A DNA stretch of 64,000 bases from Corallincola holothuriorum (GTDB lineage Bacteria > Pseudomonadota > Gammaproteobacteria > Enterobacterales > Neiellaceae): assembly GCF_003336225.1 (NCBI RefSeq), contig NZ_QPID01000005.1:248001-312000 (forward strand). The letters are read 5' to 3'. Position 1 is the first letter of the stretch. The number at the start of each line of letters is the position of its first letter. Below, piece by piece: positions 1 through 10,069 of this stretch. The notes beneath the pieces are model-generated. The model had not been told where the DNA came from, ran no database searches, and was given only the letters and a program-made list of their open reading frames with translations. The position numbers and the translations under genes were made by a program.

Positions 1-2266
1 CCACTAAATCACTGTTCCCCAAATTATCACTGACCAAGAGTTGATATCTGCCTGGTGCGCTGACAGAAAAGCGCTGGAGTTGGTTATTGCTTTGGCCGAG
101 CAATTCGCCATCGAGATACCAATACTTGATGTTGCCGCCGCCCATTACTTTGGCAGTGATTGCTACGCTGCTTTGTGTTGGCGGCAGTAAGTAGCGCGAG
201 CCTTGTCTTGGTGTGACGACAAACAGTGGTCGCGCAACAGGCTGATTATCGCAACCATGCATCGGCAGTTGTTGATGGCGACGTTGTGACTTGGCGACCC
301 AAGGCTCTGCCAACAGCGGCCATAGTGCGATCTTGACCTGTTGTACTGCATCATCACAGCGTTGCAGCGTGGGCGTGCCCTCTGCCGTCAACCAGACGCT
401 TTGCATCAAGCTGCCGTTTTCACCCTCCGCGGCCAGTAAAGTTGCGGGCTCCTGATCGCCCAGTAGCCATGCCTGGTGTTGCTCTTGGCACAGCTCAGGG
501 GGCGTTTGTAGTGCGCGCTTACCCAAAGGCCAGCAGATGGTTGTGTCGATAACCCCCGGCGGTGCTGCCGGCGGAGGGGTATTGTCGGCCAATAGGTTCG
601 CTAACATCAGGAGTAGCGGTGTTGCTGTACGTGCGCCGAAGTGCCCCGGCATGGAGGTGCCATCGGGACGACCGATCCAGACACCAATCGTATATTTGGG
701 CGATACGCCAACCGCCCACATATCTCGATGGCCATGGCTTGTGCCGGTCTTCCAGGCCAGGTTGTTACGCCGCCCCGTGACATTCTCATCGAACGGTTGG
801 TCGGTACGACGTTGGTTACGTAATATCTCGTAAATCATCCAGGCGGCTTGCGGCGACATCAGCGGCCGCGTCGTGATCTTTTCATCCTTGAGATAGGAGA
901 TACGGGCTAGCTGGCCGTCATTCATCAGGCTGGCATACAGCGCCACCAGCTGTTCCAGATTGGTACTGGCCGCACCTAGGGCTATCGGTAGTCCGGGGGT
1001 ATCACTGAGGCGGAACTTAGCGCCGGCATTGACCATCCGGGTATAGAACTGTTTTGGCCCGAGGTGAGCGAGCAGCTCCACCGCGGGCACGTTGAGCGAT
1101 CGGGTTAACGCATCTGCAGCGGTGATGGGGCCCTGAAACTTGCCACTGAAATTCGCTGGCCGGTAGTCACTGAAAAAGCGCGGTGCATCGACCAGCAGTG
1201 ATGCTGAGTGGATCAGTCCTTGATCGATGGCTAAGCCATAAATAAAGGGCTTTAGCGTTGAGCCGGGGGAGCGCACCGCCTGCGCCATATCGACATAGCC
1301 TAAACGTTGGCGCGAGCCAAATTCGCCGCTGCCTAGATAACCAATGGGGCGTTGGCTTTGGTTGTCTAACACCATGATGGCTAAGCCAGTATGCAGCGGA
1401 TATTGGCTTAAATAGTCCGTTGCCAGTTGCTGCAGTGCTTGTTGCAGTGGTTTCTGCAGACTGCTTTGCAGGAGTGGTTGATTGGGATATTGCGACACCA
1501 GCCGACGTGCTAACAGCGGCGCTAACATGGGGCGGTAGTGATGTTGGGCGATCACCGGCTCTAGGGCAACATCTGTCAGCGCTGTGGTTGGCCAGATCCC
1601 ACCGTCGACTAAGCGCTTCACCAACTTGTCGCGGGCTTGTCGTGCTCTTTGTGGGTAACGGTCAGGACGAAAGCGACTGGGCGCTTGCGGCATAATCGCC
1701 AGCAGTGCTGCTTCAGCTTGACTGAGTTGTGCAGCGGATTTGCCAAAATAGGCGTGACTCGCCGCTTCAACCCCTTCAATGGGGCCGCCAAATGGTGCCA
1801 GATTGAGGTAAAGCGTGAGGATTTCCTGTTTTGAGTAGTGCCATTCCAGCTGCAAGCTGCGTGCTATTTGTTGCAGTTTTCCCAACGGTGTTCGACGGTG
1901 GGGGGACAACAGGCGGGCCACTTGCATGGTCAGGGTAGAGCCGCCAGAAACGATGCGACCATGACGTAGCCACTGCCAGCCAGCACGCACCAATGCATAG
2001 GGGTTAACCCCAGGGTGCCAGTAGAAGAACTTATCTTCGTAGTGCAGCAGTGCCGTTAGATAGTTCGCGCTGACCTGTGCCGGTGTGGTTGGCTGGCGCC
2101 AGATACCTTGTTTATCGGCAAACGCACGCAGTGGCTGCCCATCGGCGGCCACAACGACTTGAGAGAAGCGTTTTTCCTGATAAGGCGCTGGCAGCGGAAA
2201 AAGTCTGTCTAAAAGCCACAGACTTACCGCTGTACAAATCAGCGCAATGGCAAACCGTTTCTTCAC
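1..2266 (-). CDS. pbpC: Penicillin-binding protein 1C, 3' end cut by window edge
   Basis: Bifunctional murein synthase (glycosyltransferase GT51 plus transpeptidase) anchored in the inner membrane. The minus-strand frame from a GTG at 2266 starts with a basic residue cluster and a hydrophobic segment. It then carries the GT51 signature around residue 80 (EDKFFYWHPG and SGGSTLTMQVARLL), the transpeptidase SxxK motif at S336 (SPGSTLKPF) and KTGTSHGHRDMW at K506. About 755 codons are visible and the frame is open to base 1, where it reads like the end of the PbpC C-terminal domain (RYQLLVSDNLGNSDLV), so only a few residues should be missing. The GTG start overlaps the yfhM stop by 4 bases (GTGA), so the two genes are translationally coupled. 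Known: PbpC and the A2M protein YfhM are a conserved pair thought to repair and defend the periplasm. Confidence 0.95.
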   Translation of the reverse strand, partial: MKKRFAIALICTAVSLWLLDRLFPLPAPYQEKRFSQVVVAADGQPLRAFADKQGIWRQPTTPAQVSANYLTALLHYEDKFFYWHPGVNPYALVRAGWQWLRHGRIVSGGSTLTMQVARLLSPHRRTPLGKLQQIARSLQLEWHYSKQEILTLYLNLAPFGGPIEGVEAASHAYFGKSAAQLSQAEAALLAIMPQAPSRFRPDRYPQRARQARDKLVKRLVDGGIWPTTALTDVALEPVIAQHHYRPMLAPLLARRLVSQYPNQPLLQSSLQKPLQQALQQLATDYLSQYPLHTGLAIMVLDNQSQRPIGYLGSGEFGSRQRLGYVDMAQAVRSPGSTLKPFIYGLAIDQGLIHSASLLVDAPRFFSDYRPANFSGKFQGPITAADALTRSLNVPAVELLAHLGPKQFYTRMVNAGAKFRLSDTPGLPIALGAASTNLEQLVALYASLMNDGQLARISYLKDEKITTRPLMSPQAAWMIYEILRNQRRTDQPFDENVTGRRNNLAWKTGTSHGHRDMWAVGVSPKYTIGVWIGRPDGTSMPGHFGARTATPLLLMLANLLADNTPPPAAPPGVIDTTICWPLGKRALQTPPELCQEQHQAWLLGDQEPATLLAAEGENGSLMQSVWLTAEGTPTLQRCDDAVQQVKIALWPLLAEPWVAKSQRRHQQLPMHGCDNQPVARPLFVVTPRQGSRYLLPPTQSSVAITAKVMGGGNIKYWYLDGELLGQSNNQLQRFSVSAPGRYQLLVSDNLGNSDLV

Positions 2267-5200
2267 CGAGGCAAGACGGTCAGCTTATTACGGGTGTCAC
2301 TGATGGCACGCAAGTTAGGCCGATACATATCTTCGAGGTAGCTAGGTGGCACACGATAGGTACCCGGCGTCACAGCTCGCATCAGGTAAACCAGCACCTG
2401 CTCGCCACGACCATAAAGATCAATGGCACCGACGTAGCGATCATCTCGGTACTCTTGATGTTTAACATAGCCACTCCAGCCCTCATGCCATGCTGGTTGG
2501 TTGTCAATCTGCAGATCAGATAACTGGATGCTGTGAGTCAGGTTGGGGTTTTCCAGTTCAAAGCCTGCTGGTAACGCATCTACCACCAATGCATCCGGTG
2601 TCCGTTGTGATGCTGACAGAGTCAGGCGCACAATAACCAGATCACCGACTTTAATGTTGTCGAAGTTCAGCGGCTTACCTTCGCGATCATAATAGCGTCT
2701 GGATACTGCCATACCATCGCTCACCGGTTTCGGTTTGCGGGTCGGGTAGCCAACGCTGGTCAGGTCGAGGTAAACACTGTCTGCGCCTTGAGTCGTGACA
2801 CTCAGACTCGGCATTTTGCCCTGCCAAAGTTGCGTGTATTGCGAGGTTTGCTGTAAGCGGTGCGCTTGACCTGCCAGCTTCATGGTGGCGCGCCAATCTT
2901 TTTCTACGTCCAATTGCAGCGCCAATTGTAATAGCGCGGCACGGTCTTGAGTGCTTAGCCAGCGTTGGCGGGTAAGTTGGTCGGCCAGATCCAACAAGCC
3001 GTCATTCTGTTGTGCAGGGGCTAGCCCATGTTCAGCTAACAGCGCCAGCACAATCGCATTGTCGCGTAGGGGGGAGCCGTAGTCTGCCAGATATTTATTC
3101 TCTTCCCGGCGCAGAGTCTGTGACAGTGCTAATGCCTCTGTACTGCGTTGCTCGTCGCCCAGTAGCTTGAACGCTATGCCTAAATGCACCAATGGCAGCG
3201 GCGATTCGGCAAAGCTCTTCGAACGGTCAAACAGAGTTCTCAAGGTGCCGAGAGAGGCTTGCTGTTGTGTCGCCAACAGGTAAGCGGCATAAGCCTGATA
3301 AGCCAGTCGCGTATGGTTGGGGGCCTCGGAATAGTGGCTGCTTAACATCTCACTGCGCAGGTAGTGCTGCAACCTGTCTTTCGCCGCAGTTAGTGCCTTG
3401 CTTGGTACCTGATAGCCGTTATCTTTGGCGGTTAACAGGAAGTCGGTGGCGTAGACGGTTAGCCAAGGCTCTTCTGTGCCATGATTGTCCCACAGGGCAA
3501 AGCTGCCATTTCCTTTTTGTTTCGCTAATAGCTGGGTGATTGCTGCGTCAATGGCTTGCTGCGGATCCAGACCATCGGGCAGGGTGAGGTTAAGTTTGGC
3601 GCGGCTGTGACTGTTAGTGGCCAATAGCGGCCAGCCGCGGCTGGTGGTTTGTTCCAGACAGCCATAAGGGTATTGCAACAGGTGTTTGAACTGTTGATCC
3701 AGAGACAGTGGCGGCATGGCATCCAGCACCAGTTGGGTTTGCAGGGTCTCTGCATCTAACCCTTTTTGAAATTTGGAGCTCAGGGTAAAGGGGCGGTGGC
3801 GCACGACAAGCTTGCGCTCATTTCTGGTTTCCGCTGGATAGGCTGGACGCATCGGCACTTGCCAATGGCGAACAATGTTGAGCTCGTCGTTGCCAATCTC
3901 CATGGATATGTGGCTACTGCCGCTGCGTCCTTGAGCAATTACCGGCAATATCAGTGTTTGCTTTTGTTGTGGTTGCAGGGTGATCTGCTCTGGTAGTGCC
4001 TCTTTCAACAGTAGCAGTTTTTTATCGGTTTCTACTTTAATCGAAAGGGTTTGCTCGGTCTCCGTCATATTGCGGAGATCTAAGGCTAGCTGGCTTTGAT
4101 CGCCATCAGCCAAGAAGCGGGGAGCACCGAGTTGCGCGACGATTGGTGCGGCGATCACCGAACTACTTTCACTGAGAGCGAACTGGCGATCACTAAACGC
4201 GAATGCCATCAGATGCAACTCACCGTTGAAGTCGGGCAGATCGAGTGGGATCTCGGCTTCGCCGTTGATATCAAAGCGCACCGGCCCTTGCCAGAGCGAG
4301 ACGATCTGCACGTCGTTATTCAGCTCGCCACCACGCTTGAGCTCCGTTGCGTCGGCGTCACCGCCAAATCGAAGCGTGGCGTCGTGTCCGGTATAGCGAT
4401 GGATCACTCGGCCATAGTTATCAAACAGGTCGATTTCAAAGCGCTTCTGGCCAAACAAACGGGCCAGGGGATCTTCTGGTGTGTAGTTACTGACATTGAG
4501 AGCACCTTGGTCGACAGCGGCGATCACTGCATAGGCGCTGCTGCCTTTCGCGTTGCCCAAGCTCAACTTGATTGGCAATTCGGTGAGTGGCAGTGCTTTT
4601 TCTGGTGCTTGCAGTGCCAACTCAAAACGGCGCTCGTCACGAGATAGCGGCAATGGGATCATGCCAAGAGCACGCATCGGTTTATCGGCGCTGACTTCGG
4701 CTTCTGGTTGTGCGATAAGCACTGATATGTGTAAGTCGTGGCGTTGCCAGGCGGGATCAATAGGTAATGAGACCTCGCGCTGAGCGCTATCCAGCGGCAG
4801 GCTTTGCCACCAAAGTAAGCGGTCGCTATTTTCGATGAGCACTAAGCCATAGCCGTCATAGGGTGCGTCAATCGAAAGCTCGGCGCTGTCACCGGCTTGA
4901 TAACTGGCTTTGTCCAGAGACAATTTCACCATATCAGGTCTGAGATTTTCTACCTGCTGGTAGCCCCAATGACCAATACTGAACTTAATACTACTGGTGT
5001 GTTGCTGGCTGTTGGTGACTTCAAGCAGATACTCACCCGCACTGAGCGGGGGAGCAAAGCGTGTGGGCTTGTCGCTGTCGAGATTTAACCGTGTTTCGAG
5101 TTCGATGTAGGGGCGAGCCGTGTTGTCATAGTACCAACCGCTGCCTTCATCATAGCGCCAGAAATAGTCCCGATTTTCATTGGTCAGGGTGATCTGCACT

Positions 5201-7167
5201 TCACCGCTGATCGGGGTGCCTGCAGCATCCAAATTTAGCAGAGAGAAAGCGGCTGGTTTGCCGTCGGCGTGGTTGTCAGGATCAAATTCCATCGCGATGC
5301 CTGGCCATTGCTCCTCTTTCTCCCAGAGGGTTTTCTGCTGACGTCGGTTGATTGCCCGGCCGCCCTCTTCATAGACGCTGACCAGGTATTGAAAGCTCAG
5401 TGGGCCTTTGAGTTCACGCCACTCCGTTGCTTGCTGCGGAGTCACCTTTAATTCGCCTGTGCCGGCATCATTCAAGTTGATGCCGTTAAGGTAGATCCAA
5501 CGTTCTCGCTGTTCATCGTCTGCCAGACCAACGGCAAACTTCTCCCACTGTGTATGGGGGTGACGCGCCAGACTGACGGTCAGCTCGGCCTCGACCAGAT
5601 TGCCATCAGCGGGGGCACCATATAGGTAGTCAGCGGCTACTTTGAGGGTGTAGGCTTGGGTTGCTGAGACGATCTGTTGTTCCGTAGCATCATCCAGCTC
5701 CACTTTGATCCGTTCCGGCAGGAACTCTTCAATCAGTATGCTCTGTTGGCGAATGCTGCCTGCCGCGCTTTCTAGTCGCAGTAACCATTGCCCGGGCAGG
5801 GCGTCGGAAGGGATCTGATACTCAATATCAAATTCACCAAACTCAGAGGGTTGAGCCGTTTTTTCGAACGCTACCTGGCCATCGGGACGGGTAAGTTTGA
5901 GCTGCACTGACATGCCTGGAAGCACTCTGCCGTCGGCATCTCTCATCATCCCCAACATCTTGATCTGTTCGCCTGGACGATAAAGATCCCTTGGCGCAAA
6001 CAGATAGAATTGCTGTGGCGTGTATGTGGTATCACCAAGTTTGAAGGCAGAAAGATCTAACGCCTGACGGCTGACTTCCAATGTGGCCAGCTGCTGATCT
6101 TTGGTGACAAGCACCAGCGCCGCTTTGTCATGGGCTGGAATATCGACACGACCATCGAGATCTGTCGCGCCGTCCCAAATCAGTTCTCCCTTGCGGTTGA
6201 GCAGTTCTACTTTTGCCTGGGAAATGGCGTTGCCGTTACTCAGAGATTGAGTGAACAAGGTGATATTGCTGCGATAACGTCGGGCATGCAGTCCAAGATC
6301 ACTGACAGAGAAATAGGTGGTTTGATGGGCCCAACTGTAATCGCCCAAGGGGGTCATCACTGCAAAATAAACGCCTGCTTTTTGCAGCTCTGCACTGGAC
6401 AACGGCAACAACACTGTTTGTCTGCGATTGGCTTCAGTGTTCAGTTTGAAACGTCCGCTATAGACGCGTTCTCCCTGTTGCGTCAACTCATTCAGTGCAT
6501 AGTTATCCAGTGATGATGCTGGTGAATAGTAACTTAACAGCTGCGGCAGATAGCTTTGCGAAATACGGAAAAAATCGACATTCACTTCGTCGACATTGAT
6601 GGCGGTTACCGGCAGTTTGGCCGACTGATTTAACGGCAATACCGAGCCATTGCTGCTAAAAGCTGCCCCGGCAGCTAATGGACGAGTTTTGATGGTTAAG
6701 GTTTGGGCTTCCTGTAAACTGGCACCGTTAATGGCGAGCAGACCCGCAGCCAGTTGTACTTTGTACTCTACTTCTGGCTCGACAAATGGCAGATACAGGG
6801 TTTTACCATCCTGGGATTGCAGCCAATTTTGGTTGACCAGCGTCTCCTTTATCGACGCTTTCAGCCATTTGTTCCAATCATCCTGTGGCGTGAGGGGAAC
6901 AGAAAAAGTGAGTGCTAAAGCGGGGCCATCAAGTACACTACGTTGACCCGACTGGAGCAGCGTGAGTGCTTTCCCTTGATAAAAGCTTTCCTGCTCCGCC
7001 AGTAGATCTTCATCTGGGCCGATTGCGTTGACAGCAGGAGTGAGTGCGGCACCCTGTGCCGCTGTTGTACTCGTTTCACTTGGGGAGTCGCAGGCTGTTA
7101 AAATCAGCCAAGCAAAAAATAATACAAAAAGGTTGCGAGAGTTAAACATGACCGCTGAATTCTCCAT
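2263..7167 (-). CDS. yfhM: Alpha-2-macroglobulin family lipoprotein (YfhM/MagD type)
   Basis: Large periplasmic protease-trapping protein of 1634 residues, close to the 1653 of E. coli YfhM. It begins with a lipoprotein signal (lipobox LTAC) followed by Asp at +2, which predicts retention in the inner membrane. The thioester motif is intact (YGCLEQTTS, Cys about residue 1170), so this is the thioester-bearing class. MG-type beta domains precede it and an alpha-helical TED-like region follows. A second Met (7149) sits closer to the hydrophobic segment and has GGAG 12 bases upstream; it could be the true start. Directly upstream of pbpC with a 4-base overlap. Family role: covalent trapping of foreign proteases that reach the periplasm, next to PBP1C. 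Confidence 0.96.
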   Translation of the reverse strand: MENSAVMFNSRNLFVLFFAWLILTACDSPSETSTTAAQGAALTPAVNAIGPDEDLLAEQESFYQGKALTLLQSGQRSVLDGPALALTFSVPLTPQDDWNKWLKASIKETLVNQNWLQSQDGKTLYLPFVEPEVEYKVQLAAGLLAINGASLQEAQTLTIKTRPLAAGAAFSSNGSVLPLNQSAKLPVTAINVDEVNVDFFRISQSYLPQLLSYYSPASSLDNYALNELTQQGERVYSGRFKLNTEANRRQTVLLPLSSAELQKAGVYFAVMTPLGDYSWAHQTTYFSVSDLGLHARRYRSNITLFTQSLSNGNAISQAKVELLNRKGELIWDGATDLDGRVDIPAHDKAALVLVTKDQQLATLEVSRQALDLSAFKLGDTTYTPQQFYLFAPRDLYRPGEQIKMLGMMRDADGRVLPGMSVQLKLTRPDGQVAFEKTAQPSEFGEFDIEYQIPSDALPGQWLLRLESAAGSIRQQSILIEEFLPERIKVELDDATEQQIVSATQAYTLKVAADYLYGAPADGNLVEAELTVSLARHPHTQWEKFAVGLADDEQRERWIYLNGINLNDAGTGELKVTPQQATEWRELKGPLSFQYLVSVYEEGGRAINRRQQKTLWEKEEQWPGIAMEFDPDNHADGKPAAFSLLNLDAAGTPISGEVQITLTNENRDYFWRYDEGSGWYYDNTARPYIELETRLNLDSDKPTRFAPPLSAGEYLLEVTNSQQHTSSIKFSIGHWGYQQVENLRPDMVKLSLDKASYQAGDSAELSIDAPYDGYGLVLIENSDRLLWWQSLPLDSAQREVSLPIDPAWQRHDLHISVLIAQPEAEVSADKPMRALGMIPLPLSRDERRFELALQAPEKALPLTELPIKLSLGNAKGSSAYAVIAAVDQGALNVSNYTPEDPLARLFGQKRFEIDLFDNYGRVIHRYTGHDATLRFGGDADATELKRGGELNNDVQIVSLWQGPVRFDINGEAEIPLDLPDFNGELHLMAFAFSDRQFALSESSSVIAAPIVAQLGAPRFLADGDQSQLALDLRNMTETEQTLSIKVETDKKLLLLKEALPEQITLQPQQKQTLILPVIAQGRSGSSHISMEIGNDELNIVRHWQVPMRPAYPAETRNERKLVVRHRPFTLSSKFQKGLDAETLQTQLVLDAMPPLSLDQQFKHLLQYPYGCLEQTTSRGWPLLATNSHSRAKLNLTLPDGLDPQQAIDAAITQLLAKQKGNGSFALWDNHGTEEPWLTVYATDFLLTAKDNGYQVPSKALTAAKDRLQHYLRSEMLSSHYSEAPNHTRLAYQAYAAYLLATQQQASLGTLRTLFDRSKSFAESPLPLVHLGIAFKLLGDEQRSTEALALSQTLRREENKYLADYGSPLRDNAIVLALLAEHGLAPAQQNDGLLDLADQLTRQRWLSTQDRAALLQLALQLDVEKDWRATMKLAGQAHRLQQTSQYTQLWQGKMPSLSVTTQGADSVYLDLTSVGYPTRKPKPVSDGMAVSRRYYDREGKPLNFDNIKVGDLVIVRLTLSASQRTPDALVVDALPAGFELENPNLTHSIQLSDLQIDNQPAWHEGWSGYVKHQEYRDDRYVGAIDLYGRGEQVLVYLMRAVTPGTYRVPPSYLEDMYRPNLRAISDTRNKLTVLPR

Positions 7168-7532
7168 CTTCTGGTCTCGAGGCGCAGCATAACTAAGCTG
7201 CCAAGTGAGAACCAGCTTGATAGGTTAAAGGATTGAGATCCGGCACGAAAAACGACGGACTATGGGGATTGTATATGAAGTTAGTCTGGATTGCTTAAGT
7301 GAGGAGTTACTAACTTCAAGGTGAGACTTGGCGCACGAATTGGTAATCTCTCGGTTGTTTGAAAGTGTGTCAATAACGCATTTTTGTGAGATGGAGAGGC
7401 ATTGTCACGGCAGTCCTTGGTAAAGTGTCAGCTAATTTGTTAATGGACAACTAACGCTGGACGAATTGCATGTATGCTGATGGTTGGCGTGCATCTCACC
7501 AATAATCTACGGAATATTTTGGTATTAAAAAC
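7168..7532. other. 365-bp divergent intergenic region
   Basis: Lies between the divergent yfhM and CBM41-GGDEF-EAL genes and must hold both promoters. I see no coding frame, terminator hairpin or riboswitch-like fold in it. No promoter could be placed with confidence. Confidence 0.5.
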
Positions 7533-9953
7533 ATGAAGCTTTGGCAAAAACTTTTTCTGGGTTTAGTCGCTTGCATGCTTCTTGTGGTCAATCAAGGAAT
7601 TGCAAGTGAATTGCCGCTTAACACGGTGCGGATTCACTATCACAGGGATGCGGGTGACTACGAGGGGTGGGGACTACACCTTTGGGGAGACGATTTGGCG
7701 TTAACCCATGTCGTATCTTGGCGTTTTCCTATGTTGATCAGCGGTCGTGATGACTTTGGTGTTTATTACGATGTCCCCGTCATCGATAAAGCCAAGGGCT
7801 TTGGATTTATTATTCACCGTGGAAAAGAGAAAAACGTTAAGCAGGATATGGTGCTTAATGTTGCTCGTGATGGCTTCGAGGTATGGCAGCTTCAAGGTGA
7901 TCCAAGGTTATACAGCAGCGATCCTTTGATTGCTTTGGCCAAGGCCAAAGCAGATAAGGCCAAAGCAGATAAGCTCAAAGCAGAAAAAGCCAAAGCAGAT
8001 AAGCTCAAAGCAGATAAGGCTAAAGCAGATAAGCTCAAAGCAGATAAGCTCAAAGCAGAAAAGGCCAAAGCAGATAAGCTCAAAGCAGAAAAGGCAGAAA
8101 AGGATCGAATCGCTGAGCAGCCGGTAGATGAAGGCCGAGTACTCTCTTTGTTGGAAACCTTGCGGAAAGACAATGAAGTGCGGGTGGCCGAGAAAGAGGC
8201 CAGCTTGCAGCGGTTACGCAAACAGTTGGCTGCGGAAAGTGCTGCGCGGAAAAAAGCTGAGAAAGCCTTGGCGGAAAGTCAGGGAGGCGTTGGCGAGACA
8301 AGTGGTGAATTGGCTGCTGAACTTGAGATAGCGCAGACCCGCGAGCGTGAACTGAATGAACGTGTGACGGCTTTGCAGACTGAGCTCAATAAGTTAATTC
8401 AGATCAGCAAACGCGCTGCGCCATTACAAGCGGCAGAAAGTAAGCAACGTTGGTTTGATTGGCTCAGTCACACCACGGTTATCCTGCTAACTATCATCTT
8501 GCTAGTGTTTGTGACCATCTATCGTCGCCAACGTGGCGAGCTGGTGAAAAAAATGCTGGCACAAAAAGCGGAGCTGGTATCGGCACAAGAAAAGATCTCC
8601 CGGGATACCGAAGAGCGCCAGCAAGTTGAGAATAAAATGATTGCCATGGCGGGCGTTGATGAACTGACCGGGCTCCCCAATCGCTCTATCTTCAACCGCT
8701 CGTTACAGCGCTCGGTGGCTAAGGCGAGCCGGTCTAATCGGAAAATGGCCTTGCTGTTTATCGACTTGGATCGCTTCAAACTGATCAATGACACCTTGGG
8801 TCATGACTATGGTGACCAAGTATTGAGAACCGTCTCTGAGCGATTCCGAGAGTGTATTCGGGAAGTTGATATGTTGGCTCGCCTAGGCGGGGACGAGTTT
8901 GTATTGATGATTGAGGACTTGGTTGATCCCAAATTCCTCGCCGGTGTGGCCACCAAAATGATCAGTGCGGCACAGCAGCCGTTCTTTATGGCTGGCCAGG
9001 AATATCATGTGACTGCCAGTATCGGTATCGCTACCTACCCGAAAGATGCGAAAGACGCATCGGCACTGCTCAAGCATGCAGATATCGCCATGTATCGAGC
9101 GAAAGATGCCGGGAAAAATACTTACCAGTTCTTTTCTGAACAGATGAATATTCACTCCCTGCAGCAGTTAGCACTCGAGTCGAGTTTGCGTAGCTCTATC
9201 GAGCGTGAAGAGCTATTGCTGCACTATCAGCCGATTGTCGATGCAAAGGTTGGCCGCATTACCGCGCTTGAGGCTCTATTGCGTTGGCAACATCCCGATA
9301 TGGGCTTAGTGGGGCCAATGCAGTTTATTCCGATTGCTGAAGAGAGCGGGCTTATTGTGCCTATTGGCCATTGGGTCTTGCAGACGGCCTGTCAGCAGGG
9401 GCAAGCTTGGCATCAAGCCGGTTACGATATTGCCCTGACAGTGAATTTGTCGCCGCGGCAATTGATTGAGCCGGATATTGTGGCATCAATTGAAGATATC
9501 CTTAGTAAAACAGGGTTCCCAGCAGAGTACCTGACACTGGAGATCACCGAAGATTTGATGATGAGCAACCCTGAAGAAACAGTGGAGCGGATCGAAGATC
9601 TTCGTCAACTGGGGATTAAGTTTGCTGTGGACGACTTTGGTACCGGTTATTCATCGCTGAGCTACCTGAAGAAGTTCCCTATCGATACCTTGAAGGTCGA
9701 TCGTAGTTTCTTGCAAGGGGTGCCCGATGACAGTGATGATTCCGCGATCACCTCGGCAATTGTCGCCATGGGCAAGAACCTGCGCTTGAACGTGATCGCT
9801 GAGGGGGTGGAAACCTCTGAACAGTGCGACTTCCTGCTTAAACAAGGCTGTCGTTTGATGCAGGGGTACGCATTTGCTAAGCCGCAACCAGCGGAAGAGG
9901 TTTCTAGTTTACTCGATGGCACGGTTGGAACTTTCCAAGTATTAGCCAGTTAA
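7533..9953 (+). CDS. Exported-sensor GGDEF-EAL protein with N-terminal CBM41/PUD-like domain
   Basis: Predicted c-di-GMP turnover enzyme of 806 residues. A signal peptide (residues 1-25) is followed by a domain (about 29-130) that reads like the pullulanase-associated carbohydrate-binding domain CBM41/PUD: VRIHYHRDAGDYEGWGLHLW, then GRDDFGVYYDVP, FGFIIHRG and a WQLQGDPRLYSS end. Residues about 136-190 are a Lys/Ala-rich repeat encoded by ten 15-bp units, then a coiled coil, a membrane helix (about 313-333), GGDEF (452-456, RLGGDEF) with an RxxD inhibitory site five residues before it, and EAL (from E580) with DDFGTGYSS intact. Both catalytic motifs look complete, so synthase, phosphodiesterase or both are possible. 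Inference: the periplasmic domain senses an alpha-glucan-type sugar and feeds the cytoplasmic output domains. Sugar binding is untested. Confidence 0.93.
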   Translation: MKLWQKLFLGLVACMLLVVNQGIASELPLNTVRIHYHRDAGDYEGWGLHLWGDDLALTHVVSWRFPMLISGRDDFGVYYDVPVIDKAKGFGFIIHRGKEKNVKQDMVLNVARDGFEVWQLQGDPRLYSSDPLIALAKAKADKAKADKLKAEKAKADKLKADKAKADKLKADKLKAEKAKADKLKAEKAEKDRIAEQPVDEGRVLSLLETLRKDNEVRVAEKEASLQRLRKQLAAESAARKKAEKALAESQGGVGETSGELAAELEIAQTRERELNERVTALQTELNKLIQISKRAAPLQAAESKQRWFDWLSHTTVILLTIILLVFVTIYRRQRGELVKKMLAQKAELVSAQEKISRDTEERQQVENKMIAMAGVDELTGLPNRSIFNRSLQRSVAKASRSNRKMALLFIDLDRFKLINDTLGHDYGDQVLRTVSERFRECIREVDMLARLGGDEFVLMIEDLVDPKFLAGVATKMISAAQQPFFMAGQEYHVTASIGIATYPKDAKDASALLKHADIAMYRAKDAGKNTYQFFSEQMNIHSLQQLALESSLRSSIEREELLLHYQPIVDAKVGRITALEALLRWQHPDMGLVGPMQFIPIAEESGLIVPIGHWVLQTACQQGQAWHQAGYDIALTVNLSPRQLIEPDIVASIEDILSKTGFPAEYLTLEITEDLMMSNPEETVERIEDLRQLGIKFAVDDFGTGYSSLSYLKKFPIDTLKVDRSFLQGVPDDSDDSAITSAIVAMGKNLRLNVIAEGVETSEQCDFLLKQGCRLMQGYAFAKPQPAEEVSSLLDGTVGTFQVLAS
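7947..8096 (+). repeat. Ten tandem 15-bp units inside the GGDEF-EAL gene
   Basis: Ten in-frame copies of a 15-bp unit of the form AAAGCAGATAAGCTC. Most encode KADKL or KADKA; some units have GAA in place of GAT. The repeats form a highly charged, probably helical linker between the sugar-binding-like domain and the coiled coil. As a multiple of three, copy-number change would alter linker length without a frameshift. Confidence 0.95.
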
Positions 9954-10069
9954 ACAGAAAGCGGTGCAGGCATCTGGCATAGCACTCTATGCTTGGTGCC
10001 TGTGACTTATCTACTGCCCCCATGCTGCGTTTGTTGTTTTTCCTTATAGATTCTACACGGAGGTTCTCC

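Noticed and set aside
3192..4647. Several long open frames on the plus strand within yfhM
   Set aside because: Antisense shadows of a confident gene, with no start signals or recognisable products.
7892..8221. Ser/Ala/Leu-rich open frame on the minus strand
   Set aside because: Complement of the repeat linker in the GGDEF-EAL gene; composition is a by-product of the tandem units.
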